Assembly: GCA_024280295.1 (NCBI GenBank)
Contig: JAJRQK010000047.1
Coordinates: 62,001 to 126,000 of the forward strand
From: Bacteroidota bacterium
GTDB taxonomy: Bacteria; Bacteroidota; Bacteroidia; Flavobacteriales_D; Crocinitomicaceae
Direction: 5' to 3'
Length of the DNA: 64,000 nucleotides
The position numbers were made by a program, and so were the translations under genes. Each line of letters starts with the position of its first letter. The stretch's first letter is position 1. Positions 18,752 through 27,779 of this stretch are shown here, piece by piece. The notes beneath the pieces were generated by a model, which was not told the origin of the DNA, ran no database searches, and worked only from the letters and a program-made list of their open reading frames with translations.

Positions 18752-20124
18752 TGTCCAACAAGCCAGCAATTTTAGGTGGAATACCTGTAAGATCAAAACC
18801 ATTAACTACTCGTAAGACGATGGGGGATGAAGAGAAAAAAGCAGTTTTAGAAGTAATGGAATCTGATACTCTGTCAGCATTTATTGGAGGACCTGGTGCT
18901 TTTTTCGAAGGAGGAGAAAAGGTTCAAGAATTTGAGAAAATGTGGGCGAATAAATATGGATTCAAACATGCAATTAGTGTGAATTCTTGGACTTCTGGTC
19001 TTATGATTGCAGTCGGAGCCATTGGAATTGAACCAGGAGATGAAATAATTTGTAGTCCATACACGATGTCTGCCTCTGCTACGGTAGCATTATTCTATGG
19101 AGGGATTCCTGTTTTTGCTGACGTTGATCCGAATAACTTCTGTCTCGATCCAACTTCTATCGAAAGTAAAATCACCCCTCGAACGAAAGCGATAATCATT
19201 GTTCATCTCTTCGGTGGAGTAGCAGATATGGACGCGATAATGGCAATTGCTAAAAAACATAACATTAAGGTGATCGAAGACGCCGCACAAGCCCCAGGAG
19301 TCTTCTATAAAAACAAGCCCGTTGGTGCCATAGGCGATATTGGCGGCTTTAGTTTAAACTTCCATAAACACATTCACACTGGAGAAGGTGGAATGCTTGT
19401 TACCAATGATGACGATTTGGCTCTTCGGTCTAAGTTAATTAGAAACCATGGCGAAAACTGCATCGAGGCAATGGAAATTGAGGATTTAAGTAACACCATT
19501 GGTGGAAATTATCGCCTAACAGAACTTCAGTCTGCCATAGGCATTGAGCAATTAAAGAAGTTAGATGCTATCATAAAGCTCCGGACAGAACTAGCAGAAT
19601 ACTTTACAAGTGAATTGGAGCAACTCGAAGGAATAACTACCTTTCAAACAAAACCGAATACTACTCACGCATACTACATATACCCCTTCAAGTTTGATCA
19701 AAAGAAGGCAGGAATGACTAGAAATCAATTTGTAAAAGCTGTCAATGCTGAGTTCCCACAGGCAGAAGGTTTTGAAAGTGTTCCTCTTGTAGAAGGCTAT
19801 GTTAAACCTCTTTATCTAGCTCCACTCTACCAGCGACAAATTGCAATCGGAAAAAATGGATTTCCATTCACCGTAAATTCAGACGTTAAGTATGATTATT
19901 CAAAAGGTATTTGTCCAGTTACCGAAAGACTTTATGAGAGTGAAATGGTGCTCTCTCCTATTATTAGAGACCCATTAAGTATTGACGACATTAAAGATCT
20001 TGTTCAGGCAATTAAAAAAACTTTGGAACATGCTAAGGAAATTTCAAATGTCCTTAAAAGCAAAATAAATTCGACAGATGTTCTAGACAGTATTTCTACA
20101 GTAAATGCGACAAACATAAAGTAA
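18751..20124 (+). CDS. DegT/DnrJ/EryC1-family sugar aminotransferase
   Basis: The 457-residue PLP enzyme is longer than PseC and not a duplicate of it. It has SWTSGLMIAVGAIGIEPGDE near residue 78, EDAAQAPGV near 180, and NFHKHIHTGEGG with the cofactor lysine near 205. The C-terminal 70 residues, with an extra region between about 335 and 400, make it longer than most family members (about 370-400). It directly follows the oxidoreductase and likely aminates that product. Its exact sugar is unknown. It could feed a second amino sugar into the glycan. Confidence 0.8.
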   Translation: MSNKPAILGGIPVRSKPLTTRKTMGDEEKKAVLEVMESDTLSAFIGGPGAFFEGGEKVQEFEKMWANKYGFKHAISVNSWTSGLMIAVGAIGIEPGDEIICSPYTMSASATVALFYGGIPVFADVDPNNFCLDPTSIESKITPRTKAIIIVHLFGGVADMDAIMAIAKKHNIKVIEDAAQAPGVFYKNKPVGAIGDIGGFSLNFHKHIHTGEGGMLVTNDDDLALRSKLIRNHGENCIEAMEIEDLSNTIGGNYRLTELQSAIGIEQLKKLDAIIKLRTELAEYFTSELEQLEGITTFQTKPNTTHAYYIYPFKFDQKKAGMTRNQFVKAVNAEFPQAEGFESVPLVEGYVKPLYLAPLYQRQIAIGKNGFPFTVNSDVKYDYSKGICPVTERLYESEMVLSPIIRDPLSIDDIKDLVQAIKKTLEHAKEISNVLKSKINSTDVLDSISTVNATNIK

Positions 20125-20126
20125 CA

Positions 20127-21119
20127 ATGAAGGCCCTATTTGAGCATGTAGGTTCTTTTAAGAACATCCTATTTGTATATAGTGATCCGGGTGGAGCAAA
20201 GCCAATATTGTCCTTTGTTGCACTGTTCAGAAAAACCTATCCTAAGCTGAGTATTACCGTTATTTCTGATAGGAAATACAGCTTTTCCAAAGAGTTTTCG
20301 GACGTCGAGATTGTGACTAATATTGAAGACTGGCTACGACAAAATAATGGGTTTGATTTTGTTTTCACCGGTACATCCTACACCTCTAATATTGAAGTAT
20401 TAAGCCTGAAATGGGCTATACAGAGGAAATTGACAACACTTTCCTTCGTAGATCATTGGTCTAGTATGAAAAACCGATTTAATTACCAAGATCAATTTTA
20501 CTTACCTAGCACCGTTTTAGTCATTGATGCAAAAGCAAAATCCAACGCGATTCAGGATGAAATTGAAGAAAACCGAGTTGAAATAATTGAAAATCCTTAC
20601 CACCAGTATCTTAGTACATGGCAACCTCAACTTTCCAGAAATGATTTTTTAGCTGAACTAGAGTTGGATCAAGAGAAATTTCAAGTAGTTACTTTTGCTC
20701 CAGATCCCGTAAGTAACTTAGATTGGCTATCAAAATATGGCGAAGATGAATCCACCATATTAAATACTATTCTATCCTCGCTACTTGAACTAAAAATGAC
20801 CAATATTCAAATCTTAGTCCAACCACACCCAAATCAAGATATCGCATTATTGCGAGCAGTAATTGATCGCAAAGAATTCAAAATATTAAAAATTAAGGTA
20901 CTATTTGAAGTTGACGTACCTACTTTGCTATGGCATTCAGATATTGTAATAGGTTTATTTTCGAATATTTTACTAGAAGCGGTAATTTTCAATACACCTG
21001 TTATTCGATATATTCCAAGTTCAATACCAGACTACATGGAAAAATCCATTGGTACTAAAATCACTGATAAAGCAACCTTTAAGGACTATATTCTCAATTT
21101 TATGCTACATTTAGACTAA
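20127..21119 (+). CDS. Predicted glycosyltransferase (GT-B-like)
   Basis: The 330-residue protein starts NILFVYSDPGGAKPILSFV, reminiscent of the first strand and glycine loop of GT-B epimerase or transferase folds. The C-terminal half has VQPHPNQDI and HSDIVIGLFSNILLEAVIFNTP, close to the acceptor/donor region of polysialic-acid and capsule-type transferases. It lies between the aminotransferase and pseH, two bases after the former. Within a Pse locus a nonulosonate transferase is a reasonable guess, but no family is firmly recognised. Confidence 0.5.
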   Translation: MKALFEHVGSFKNILFVYSDPGGAKPILSFVALFRKTYPKLSITVISDRKYSFSKEFSDVEIVTNIEDWLRQNNGFDFVFTGTSYTSNIEVLSLKWAIQRKLTTLSFVDHWSSMKNRFNYQDQFYLPSTVLVIDAKAKSNAIQDEIEENRVEIIENPYHQYLSTWQPQLSRNDFLAELELDQEKFQVVTFAPDPVSNLDWLSKYGEDESTILNTILSSLLELKMTNIQILVQPHPNQDIALLRAVIDRKEFKILKIKVLFEVDVPTLLWHSDIVIGLFSNILLEAVIFNTPVIRYIPSSIPDYMEKSIGTKITDKATFKDYILNFMLHLD

Positions 21120-21129
21120 ATAATATCCT

Positions 21130-21672
21130 ATGTTGGAAAACGAATTTTTAGCAGGTGAAACGATAATTTTGAGAGGATTAGAAGAATCTGATTTAACCGC
21201 AGAATACCTTCAATGGTTAAATGATGAAGAAGTCTGTAAATACAACTCACATGCTATCTTCCCCAACAACTCCTCAAAAATGAAAAAATATTTTGAGAGT
21301 TTGGATCAAAAGAATTCTGTTGTTTTGGCTATAATACATCGTGCAGAAAATAGACACATCGGGAATATTAGTTTGCAATCAATTGATTGGGTATCCAGAA
21401 GTGCGGAATTCGCGATTTTATTGGGCAATAAAAATTTTTGGGGTAAGGGTGTTGCTATTGAAGCGGCGAATTTAATTGTCAATTACGGATTTGAAAGATT
21501 AAACCTTCATAGAATTCATTGCGGAACATCTTCTGAGAATATTGGAATGCAAAAATTAGCTTCAAACCTTAAAATGAAGGAAGAAGGAAGAAGAAGAGAG
21601 GCAATGTATAAAAACGGAAAATTTGTTGACATGGTAAATTATGGTGTTTTGAAGAGTGAATTTTTTAGTTAA
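21130..21672 (+). CDS. pseH: GNAT N-acetyltransferase, PseH-like
   Basis: The 180-residue GNAT enzyme resembles RimJ/RimL-type acetyltransferases. GETIILRGLEESDL opens the fold, IGNISLQSIDWVSRSAEFAI forms the central strands, and NKNFWGKGVAIEAANLIVNYGF is the acetyl-CoA-binding motif A region. PseH N-acetylates the 4-amino group of the PseC product, and the position between other pse genes supports the name. The fold is certain; the substrate is inferred from context. Because a formyltransferase lies two genes downstream, which amino group gets acetyl and which formyl is open. Confidence 0.75.
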   Translation: MLENEFLAGETIILRGLEESDLTAEYLQWLNDEEVCKYNSHAIFPNNSSKMKKYFESLDQKNSVVLAIIHRAENRHIGNISLQSIDWVSRSAEFAILLGNKNFWGKGVAIEAANLIVNYGFERLNLHRIHCGTSSENIGMQKLASNLKMKEEGRRREAMYKNGKFVDMVNYGVLKSEFFS

Positions 21673-21676
21673 AAAC

Positions 21677-22690
21677 ATGACCAAGAAGCACCTCTTGCTT
21701 AGAGCAAATGGCAATTCGTCCATAGGACTAGGACATTTGTTTCGATTGATTGGAGTAATCGAGATGTTAGCAGATCAATTCGATTTTACATTTTTAACTT
21801 CTGCCAATTCGGCATCGGACATTATTCCACCGCATTATCCTAAACGCAATGTTCCTGAAGTATATTCAACACTAGATGAACCGGATTGGTTGGCTAAAAC
21901 ATTTACTCCAGAGACTACAATAATCATCACAGATGGCTATTCATTTGATTCAAATTATCAAAAAAAAATTCATGATTTAGGCTTTAAACTAGTTGTGATT
22001 GACGACTTAGCAATTGAACACATCTATGCTGATATTCTTGTTAATCACTCTCCTAATATTACACCAGAAAATTATTCAGCCGAATCCTATACTAAATTTG
22101 CTCTAGGACCTCAATTTTCGATGCTTCGCCCCTCATTTATAGAAGTTGCAAAAGAAAAACGTAATATAAATTCGATAAACAATTTATTTATTTGTTTTGG
22201 CGGTGCAGATCCACACAACATCACAATGAAGATCCTTCAATATGTCCTTGACTTTTTTCAGTTCAATGAAATTCATGTCCTCATTGGAGTATCATATTCC
22301 CATAAAGCCATCCATGAGGCATTTATAGATAATAAGAATGTAACCATTCATCAGAATTTGTTAGAGCTCCAAATAATTGATGTGATGAAACGTTGTGAAT
22401 TGGGTATCGCTTCATCTAGCACTATTCTGTATGAGATGTGCGCTGTAAACATGCACATTCTTAGCGGTTATTATGTAGACAACCAAGAGAACATATATAA
22501 CGGGTTTGTGGAAAACGGGTTAATTCATGGTCTAGGTGACTTACAAAAAATGAATATAGAGCAGTTATCGCAACTTATTAAACAAACTATGGAAAACCAT
22601 GATGAATCTGACCAAATAGAAAGACAAGCGAAATTATTTGATGCGAAAATCAGTGACCGATTTAATTCATTAATTTCGAGTCTATGCTAG
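21677..22690 (+). CDS. pseG: UDP-2,4-diacetamido-2,4,6-trideoxy-beta-L-altropyranose hydrolase
   Basis: The 337-residue protein removes UDP to give 2,4-diacetamido-trideoxy-altrose, the PseI substrate. The N-terminus LLLRANGNSSIGLGHLFR is the diagnostic PseG motif with its catalytic His. FICFGGADPHNIT near residue 175 and SSSTILYEMCAVN in the C-terminal half complete the GT-B-like fold. I start at ATG 21677, directly in front of the motif; an in-frame GTG at 21656 lies inside pseH and is less likely. It ends in an overlap with the formyltransferase ATG. Confidence 0.9.
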   Translation: MTKKHLLLRANGNSSIGLGHLFRLIGVIEMLADQFDFTFLTSANSASDIIPPHYPKRNVPEVYSTLDEPDWLAKTFTPETTIIITDGYSFDSNYQKKIHDLGFKLVVIDDLAIEHIYADILVNHSPNITPENYSAESYTKFALGPQFSMLRPSFIEVAKEKRNINSINNLFICFGGADPHNITMKILQYVLDFFQFNEIHVLIGVSYSHKAIHEAFIDNKNVTIHQNLLELQIIDVMKRCELGIASSSTILYEMCAVNMHILSGYYVDNQENIYNGFVENGLIHGLGDLQKMNIEQLSQLIKQTMENHDESDQIERQAKLFDAKISDRFNSLISSLC

Positions 22691-23586
22691 CATTAGGAAT
22701 TTTAGTTAGCGGAAATTTAGGTAAATCATCACTAGAGCATCTATTTCTTCACTCAGAACATAACGTTAAATTTGTCTTAACCGATTCAAATTCAGAAAAA
22801 ATCATTGATTTCTGTAAGGCACAAAATATTGCTGTGTTTGCTGGAAATCCGAATACATTTAAATGTTTAAATTTTTTCAATGAATTCTCGATCGATGTAC
22901 TCTTATCAGTCAACTATTTATTTATTATAGGAGCAGATCTAATTAACTTACCAGGTGGTATCTGTGTGAATCTTCACGGCAGTCTGCTACCAAAATATCG
23001 TGGTAGAACACCACATGTTTGGGCTATTATTAATGGAGAAACTGAAACAGGAATAACGGCACATTTAATTGATGAAGGATGTGATACTGGCGCAATAATT
23101 GAGCAAATCCATGTTCCAATTAATCGGAATGACACAGGAGCAACAATTCTTTCAAAATACACTAAACTCTATATTCCACTAATTGAAAAGGTGCTTCTGG
23201 ATTATACTAATAACCAACTTTCGTTTACTGAACAAGATGACGCTACCTCAAGTTATTTTGGTAAACGAACCCCAGAAAGTGGCTTAATTAACTGGAATCA
23301 ATCTGTTGAACAGATTCGGAACTGGATTCGAGCTCAATCTGATCCATACCCTGGAGCTTTTACGTATGTAGGAGGAGAAAAAGTAATCATCGATTGGGCA
23401 GAACCATACGATATTGGCATAGATACGAGGACTCAAATCCCAGGTACAATCATGTCAGTTAGCCCAGTAGTTATTGTTGCTTGCTTAGATGGTTGCATAG
23501 AATTAACTTCAATTCGCATTAATCTTAATAAATTAGCACCAGATTTAATATTCAAAAATGAAAATAGGAACGAGAGTAGTAGCTAA
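22684..23586 (+). CDS. Formyltransferase of the methionyl-tRNA/sugar N-formyltransferase family
   Basis: The 300-residue protein has a formyl_trans_N core. NLHGSLLPKYRGRTP near residue 99 supplies catalytic Asn and His, and DEGCDTGAIIEQ near 136 supplies the Asp. Residues about 200-290 form a small C-terminal domain (DPYPGAFTYVGGEKVIIDWA) as in formyltransferases acting on sugar nucleotides. It overlaps pseG by 7 bases and pseI by 29 bases, so it belongs to the same operon. Formyl-bearing pseudaminic acids are known in other bacteria, so N-formylation of the Pse precursor is likely. It is not the housekeeping fmt by context, though the sequence alone does not exclude that. Confidence 0.8.
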   Translation: MLALGILVSGNLGKSSLEHLFLHSEHNVKFVLTDSNSEKIIDFCKAQNIAVFAGNPNTFKCLNFFNEFSIDVLLSVNYLFIIGADLINLPGGICVNLHGSLLPKYRGRTPHVWAIINGETETGITAHLIDEGCDTGAIIEQIHVPINRNDTGATILSKYTKLYIPLIEKVLLDYTNNQLSFTEQDDATSSYFGKRTPESGLINWNQSVEQIRNWIRAQSDPYPGAFTYVGGEKVIIDWAEPYDIGIDTRTQIPGTIMSVSPVVIVACLDGCIELTSIRINLNKLAPDLIFKNENRNESSS

Positions 23587-24598
23587 AAACGCGCCTTGCT
23601 TTATAATAGCGGAACTTTCTGCTAATCACAACGGGAATTTAGAAGTAGCTATTGAAACTATCAGAGCTGCTAAACGTTCGGGTGCTGATGCTATTAAATT
23701 GCAAACATATACCGCCGATACAATTACACTTGATTCAAAGAAAAAAGATTTTAAAATCAGCTCAGGAACAATCTGGGACGGACGCTATCTCTACAATCTA
23801 TATAAAGAAGCTTATACCCCATGGGAATGGCATAAAACACTGTTTGATGTGGCAAAAGAAGAAGGTCTGATTATTTTTTCTTCACCATTCGATAATACAG
23901 CAGTTGATTTTTTAGAAAAACTAAACGTACCAGCCTACAAAATAGCATCCTTTGAAATCACTGATATTGCCTTAATTGAATATGTTGCAAGCAAAGGAAA
24001 ACCTATCATTCTTTCAACTGGTGTTGCCGAATACGCTGATATTGAATTGGCAATTAGTACTTGCAGAAGAATGGGGAACAATGATATCGCATTGCTCAAA
24101 TGTACATCCAGCTATCCTGCTCCAATTGACCAAGCGAATATGGTAATGATTCAACAATTATCTGAGGATTTTGGTGTCGTCTCAGGACTCTCTGATCATA
24201 CAATGGGAGAAATATGTCCGGTTGTTTCTGTATGTTTCGGTGCTAAAATAATTGAAAAACACTTTATTCTTAACAAATCCATTGGAGGACCTGATGCTTC
24301 ATTCTCGTTGGATGAAATGGAATTCAAAAGTATGGTCGATGCAGTTAGAAAAGCAGAGTCAGCAATAGGAGAAGTGTCCTATGATCTCACGGAAAAACAG
24401 AAATCAGGAGTTAATTTCAAGCGTTCATTATATGTATCTCAAAATATTTCAATAGGTGATGTTATTTCTGAAAAAAATATCAGATCCGTTCGACCTGGAT
24501 ACAGTTTACATCCTAAACATCTCAATGAAATTCTGGGAAAAAAATCACTCAAGGACTTTACAGTAGGTGACCGTATTCGTCTTGACGATTTTATATAA
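23558..24598 (+). CDS. pseI: Pseudaminic acid synthase
   Basis: The 346-residue NeuB-family protein condenses the trideoxy-altrose derivative with phosphoenolpyruvate to make pseudaminic acid. The TIM-barrel part starts FIIAELSANHNGN, then KLQTYTADTITLD, LKCTSSYPAP and GLSDHTMGE. The SAF antifreeze-like domain covers about residues 285-346 (FKRSLYVSQNISIGDVI, SVRPGYSLHP). ELSANHNG and DHTMGE favour PseI over NeuB or LegI. Its start lies 29 bases inside the formyltransferase gene. It ends the glycan operon and is convergent with the YfhO gene; a 6-bp stem at 24658-24672 without a T-run lies between. Confidence 0.93.
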   Translation: MKIGTRVVAKNAPCFIIAELSANHNGNLEVAIETIRAAKRSGADAIKLQTYTADTITLDSKKKDFKISSGTIWDGRYLYNLYKEAYTPWEWHKTLFDVAKEEGLIIFSSPFDNTAVDFLEKLNVPAYKIASFEITDIALIEYVASKGKPIILSTGVAEYADIELAISTCRRMGNNDIALLKCTSSYPAPIDQANMVMIQQLSEDFGVVSGLSDHTMGEICPVVSVCFGAKIIEKHFILNKSIGGPDASFSLDEMEFKSMVDAVRKAESAIGEVSYDLTEKQKSGVNFKRSLYVSQNISIGDVISEKNIRSVRPGYSLHPKHLNEILGKKSLKDFTVGDRIRLDDFI

Positions 24599-24670
24599 AT
24601 AACGTAACAAATTTACAGGCGTTAATCTTTTACATTATCAATTGCGGAAAATTACAAAGCCTTAGAAAGG

Positions 24671-27655
24671 CTATTCCTCTACTACCTCAACCTTTTCTCC
24701 TGTCTTTCTTTTCTTGTAATCCATAAATAACAATCCGCCAATCGCAACAAACAGGATAAATGAGAAGATATATGCTAACGTATTTGATGTATGGTATTTT
24801 GGCACATCATACACAAACTCGACCTTGTGATTACCTCCTTGTAACTCTAACCCTCTCAATAAATAATTTGCCTTCAAAATTTCAGTTTCTTTTCCATCCA
24901 CAAATGCTTTCCACCCATCAGTGTAATAAATTTCTGAAAAGACCGCGAATTGCTTTCCTTCTACATTTGCTGAATAAGTGATTTTATTCGGAGCATAACT
25001 AGTCATCTTAATCGTTCCTTTACCCGTAAATTTACGTGCAGATAATTTCTTTGCTTCTGACTTCAGCATCACGGCCTCAACTCTTGGTTTAAAGTCTGTC
25101 ATTACTTTAAAGGAAACCAACTCTTGGAATGAATTAAGCGTATCAGCATCCAATGTTGCTCTAGGCACTAGATTAGTTTGACCGTTTACATCCATAACGA
25201 AAGATGCTTCTTCACCCACTTTCAATCCTGCTCTGATCTGAACTTCCATCGTATCCATTCCAGTAATGAAATAGCGCAGTTTTTCAGCACCATAAATAGT
25301 CGTTTTCTTATTCACAACCTCATCGTTGATCAAAAAATCACCTCTTCCCTTATTCTCAATTTCAAAGGAGTTACCCAATGCACGTATTTCGTCATCAGCA
25401 GTTTCATGTGCTTCAATTTCCTGCACGAGCCAAGCATTTCCTAGAGCCGAAGTTCTAGGGTTTGCAACTTGACCTTGCTCAGTATTCTGCAAGAAATACT
25501 TCACATTCATCATGTCATAAACAGGTTCATTCATTTTTGACAAATGGAAATTAATGAGGTTATCAATATTTCTCAACTTAGCGGCGTGAAATCCACCAAG
25601 AGACTTATGCCAAAACGATGCATTTGTACTTCCGTATCCACCATTGAAGTCGAAAACGCGGTAATTTGTTGCCATGTTTAATGCATAGAAACGATGTGCG
25701 TCGATTAAATTTCGTCTTGCTGAACCTTCGAATTCCTTTTCATCAGCTTTCTCTTCTCCAATTTTCTTTCCTTTTTCAATTTTCGCAAAAAGTGTGGAAT
25801 CCAATGTCATTTCACTTTGCATGACCATCGCATCAGCATTACTTGACGCAACTGGCATTGTCGTTTTTTCAATATCAACCCAATATCTGTCTACATCTCC
25901 AATGTAATCGTAAGCGACAGGAATAACATCAATCATAGTTAAGAAAAGCATACCAAATGAGAGCATCATTGCAGACATGGAGGTCATTACGAAAGCAACC
26001 AGCAATCCTCCTGCCAACAAAACAAATATGATGGATCTATTCATACTCGCATGAAAAATATCCGAGCGGATAGATTTTAGATTCGCAAACCCTTTTACAT
26101 AAGGTTCAGCTTGAGTCTCAATAAATTTATCAAGTTGATCTGGATTTTTAACATCAACGTTATAGTTCGTCATTATTGCTGAAGGGTCAGCTTGCAAAAC
26201 CTGTTGACGAATACTGTTTGAAACATTATCCAATTGTTTCCGGTCACCTGTAGATGAGTAATTATCCCCTAATCCAACAACCTTGATGAGGATGATAAAT
26301 ACTGCAAATCCTCCCATTGCTATAAAGAATTGTTTCTTCTTCTCTTTGATTTCCTCGCGGTGCTTAATTAATTGTGACAAAAACATCATTCCGAGCATTG
26401 CCACCGTTAGTTCAACAAGTATCAGAATCATCGTAATCGATCTAAACTTGTTATAACCTGGGACATAATCAATGAAAAAGTCTGTTAATCCAGCAAAGTT
26501 TTTACCCCACGATAGCATGACTGCCAACACTGTTAATGCAAACAATGCCCATTTCATTTTTCCTTTCAAAAATATCATCCCAAGAAATGCCAGAAGCATT
26601 ACAATAACGCCTAAATAAACTGGCCCTGAAGTAAAAGGTTGCTCCCCCCAGTAAGCGGGTAAATTCTTTAATTCCTTCTGTTCAGAGATGGAGAAATCCG
26701 AATTATCGACGATGTCCTCAAACTGACTTTTCTCAAGAACGAACGACCCTCCACCTTTCACATTTGGTGACAATAATGTAGCTGTTTCTCCAATACCGTA
26801 AGACCATTTGGTGACATCATCATCGGATAAGCCATCGGTTTTAGCGAGTTGAGTACCATCTGCCTTTAGCGTTAAATCATTAGCCCCACGAGTTGTATGC
26901 TTTGCATAATCAGAGGTTAAGGCTATATTCCCATAATTGATCATTGCTGCAACAACGAATCCTGCGATAAGTCCTGCTGAAGTGATCAAAAACGATTTCA
27001 TTTCTTTTGATTTCAATGCCTTCACAAAGAAATAGATTCCAACGGCTAAAAGTAAAAATGCAAAATAGTAGGTCACTTGTAAGTGATTTGCAATCAATTC
27101 GAAGGTCATAAATAACGAAGCAAACACAATTCCCCAGAGCCGATTATTCCTATATGCATAGATGAGTGCTCCTAACGTTGGAGCCAGGAAAGCACTTGCC
27201 ACAGATTTCGTAAAGTGACCTGCCTGTACAATGATTATCTCGTAACTCGCAAAACTAAAAGCAACACCACCAAGAAGTCCAATTATAGGACTAATCCTAA
27301 GGAACAGTGCAAGAACATAGAAACCAATCAAATGGAGAATTAATAGTCCAATTGGAGACGGGAACATCTTAAACCATCCAAAATAAAGCTCTTTGAACAT
27401 ATTTCCGGGATAATACACCGAAATTTGAGTGGTTGGCATACCACCATACATTGAGTTTGTCCAGAGCGGTTCAGTCCCTGTTAAGTCTCTGTGCATATCT
27501 GTTTGCTGCGCCATGCCTTTCCAAGTTGCCGTATCATGTTGACTTAAACCATACCCGTCCATTTGAGGCTTGTAAAAGACTACAGCAATGATGAAAATGA
27601 CAGCAATTACAAAAAAGTGCTGCCAATTCTTACTAAAAAATGCTTTGAAATTCAT
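24671..27655 (-). CDS. YfhO-family membrane protein
   Basis: The 994-residue protein has about a dozen hydrophobic segments in its first 600 residues. The N-terminus is FFSKNWQHFFVIAVIFIIAV, and DTATWKGMAQQTD and FWTN-like GGMPTTQISVYYPG fall in the first outer loop. A large soluble part covers about residues 640-950, and one membrane segment precedes a KKRK tail. This matches the YfhO group, GT-C-like polytopic proteins linked in Firmicutes to glycosylation of lipoteichoic acid and widespread but little studied in Bacteroidota. It is transcribed toward pseI and lies beside the glycan locus, but involvement there is inference. Confidence 0.8.
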   Translation of the reverse strand: MNFKAFFSKNWQHFFVIAVIFIIAVVFYKPQMDGYGLSQHDTATWKGMAQQTDMHRDLTGTEPLWTNSMYGGMPTTQISVYYPGNMFKELYFGWFKMFPSPIGLLILHLIGFYVLALFLRISPIIGLLGGVAFSFASYEIIIVQAGHFTKSVASAFLAPTLGALIYAYRNNRLWGIVFASLFMTFELIANHLQVTYYFAFLLLAVGIYFFVKALKSKEMKSFLITSAGLIAGFVVAAMINYGNIALTSDYAKHTTRGANDLTLKADGTQLAKTDGLSDDDVTKWSYGIGETATLLSPNVKGGGSFVLEKSQFEDIVDNSDFSISEQKELKNLPAYWGEQPFTSGPVYLGVIVMLLAFLGMIFLKGKMKWALFALTVLAVMLSWGKNFAGLTDFFIDYVPGYNKFRSITMILILVELTVAMLGMMFLSQLIKHREEIKEKKKQFFIAMGGFAVFIILIKVVGLGDNYSSTGDRKQLDNVSNSIRQQVLQADPSAIMTNYNVDVKNPDQLDKFIETQAEPYVKGFANLKSIRSDIFHASMNRSIIFVLLAGGLLVAFVMTSMSAMMLSFGMLFLTMIDVIPVAYDYIGDVDRYWVDIEKTTMPVASSNADAMVMQSEMTLDSTLFAKIEKGKKIGEEKADEKEFEGSARRNLIDAHRFYALNMATNYRVFDFNGGYGSTNASFWHKSLGGFHAAKLRNIDNLINFHLSKMNEPVYDMMNVKYFLQNTEQGQVANPRTSALGNAWLVQEIEAHETADDEIRALGNSFEIENKGRGDFLINDEVVNKKTTIYGAEKLRYFITGMDTMEVQIRAGLKVGEEASFVMDVNGQTNLVPRATLDADTLNSFQELVSFKVMTDFKPRVEAVMLKSEAKKLSARKFTGKGTIKMTSYAPNKITYSANVEGKQFAVFSEIYYTDGWKAFVDGKETEILKANYLLRGLELQGGNHKVEFVYDVPKYHTSNTLAYIFSFILFVAIGGLLFMDYKKRKTGEKVEVVEE

Positions 27656-27779
27656 AGGAAACAGTATTTCGATTATCGATTGAACAAATATAAAAAACTA
27701 AGCGTAGTTTTTGATGAACTTTATTGCATGATTGTTGTACTGAGTTATGGAATCAAATTAAGAACATAAAAATTAAATC

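Noticed and set aside
15717-20124. The two DegT aminotransferases as a recent duplication
   Set aside because: They differ in length (399 and 457 residues) and in nearly all positions outside the cofactor motifs.
22684-23586. Formyltransferase as the housekeeping methionyl-tRNA formyltransferase
   Set aside because: It overlaps pseG and pseI and its C-terminal domain is smaller than usual for Fmt; context favours a sugar substrate, though sequence alone is not final.
24658-24672. AGCCTT-AGA-AAGGCT hairpin as terminator between pseI and the YfhO gene
   Set aside because: Six pairs but no T-run on either strand, and it overlaps the YfhO stop codon.
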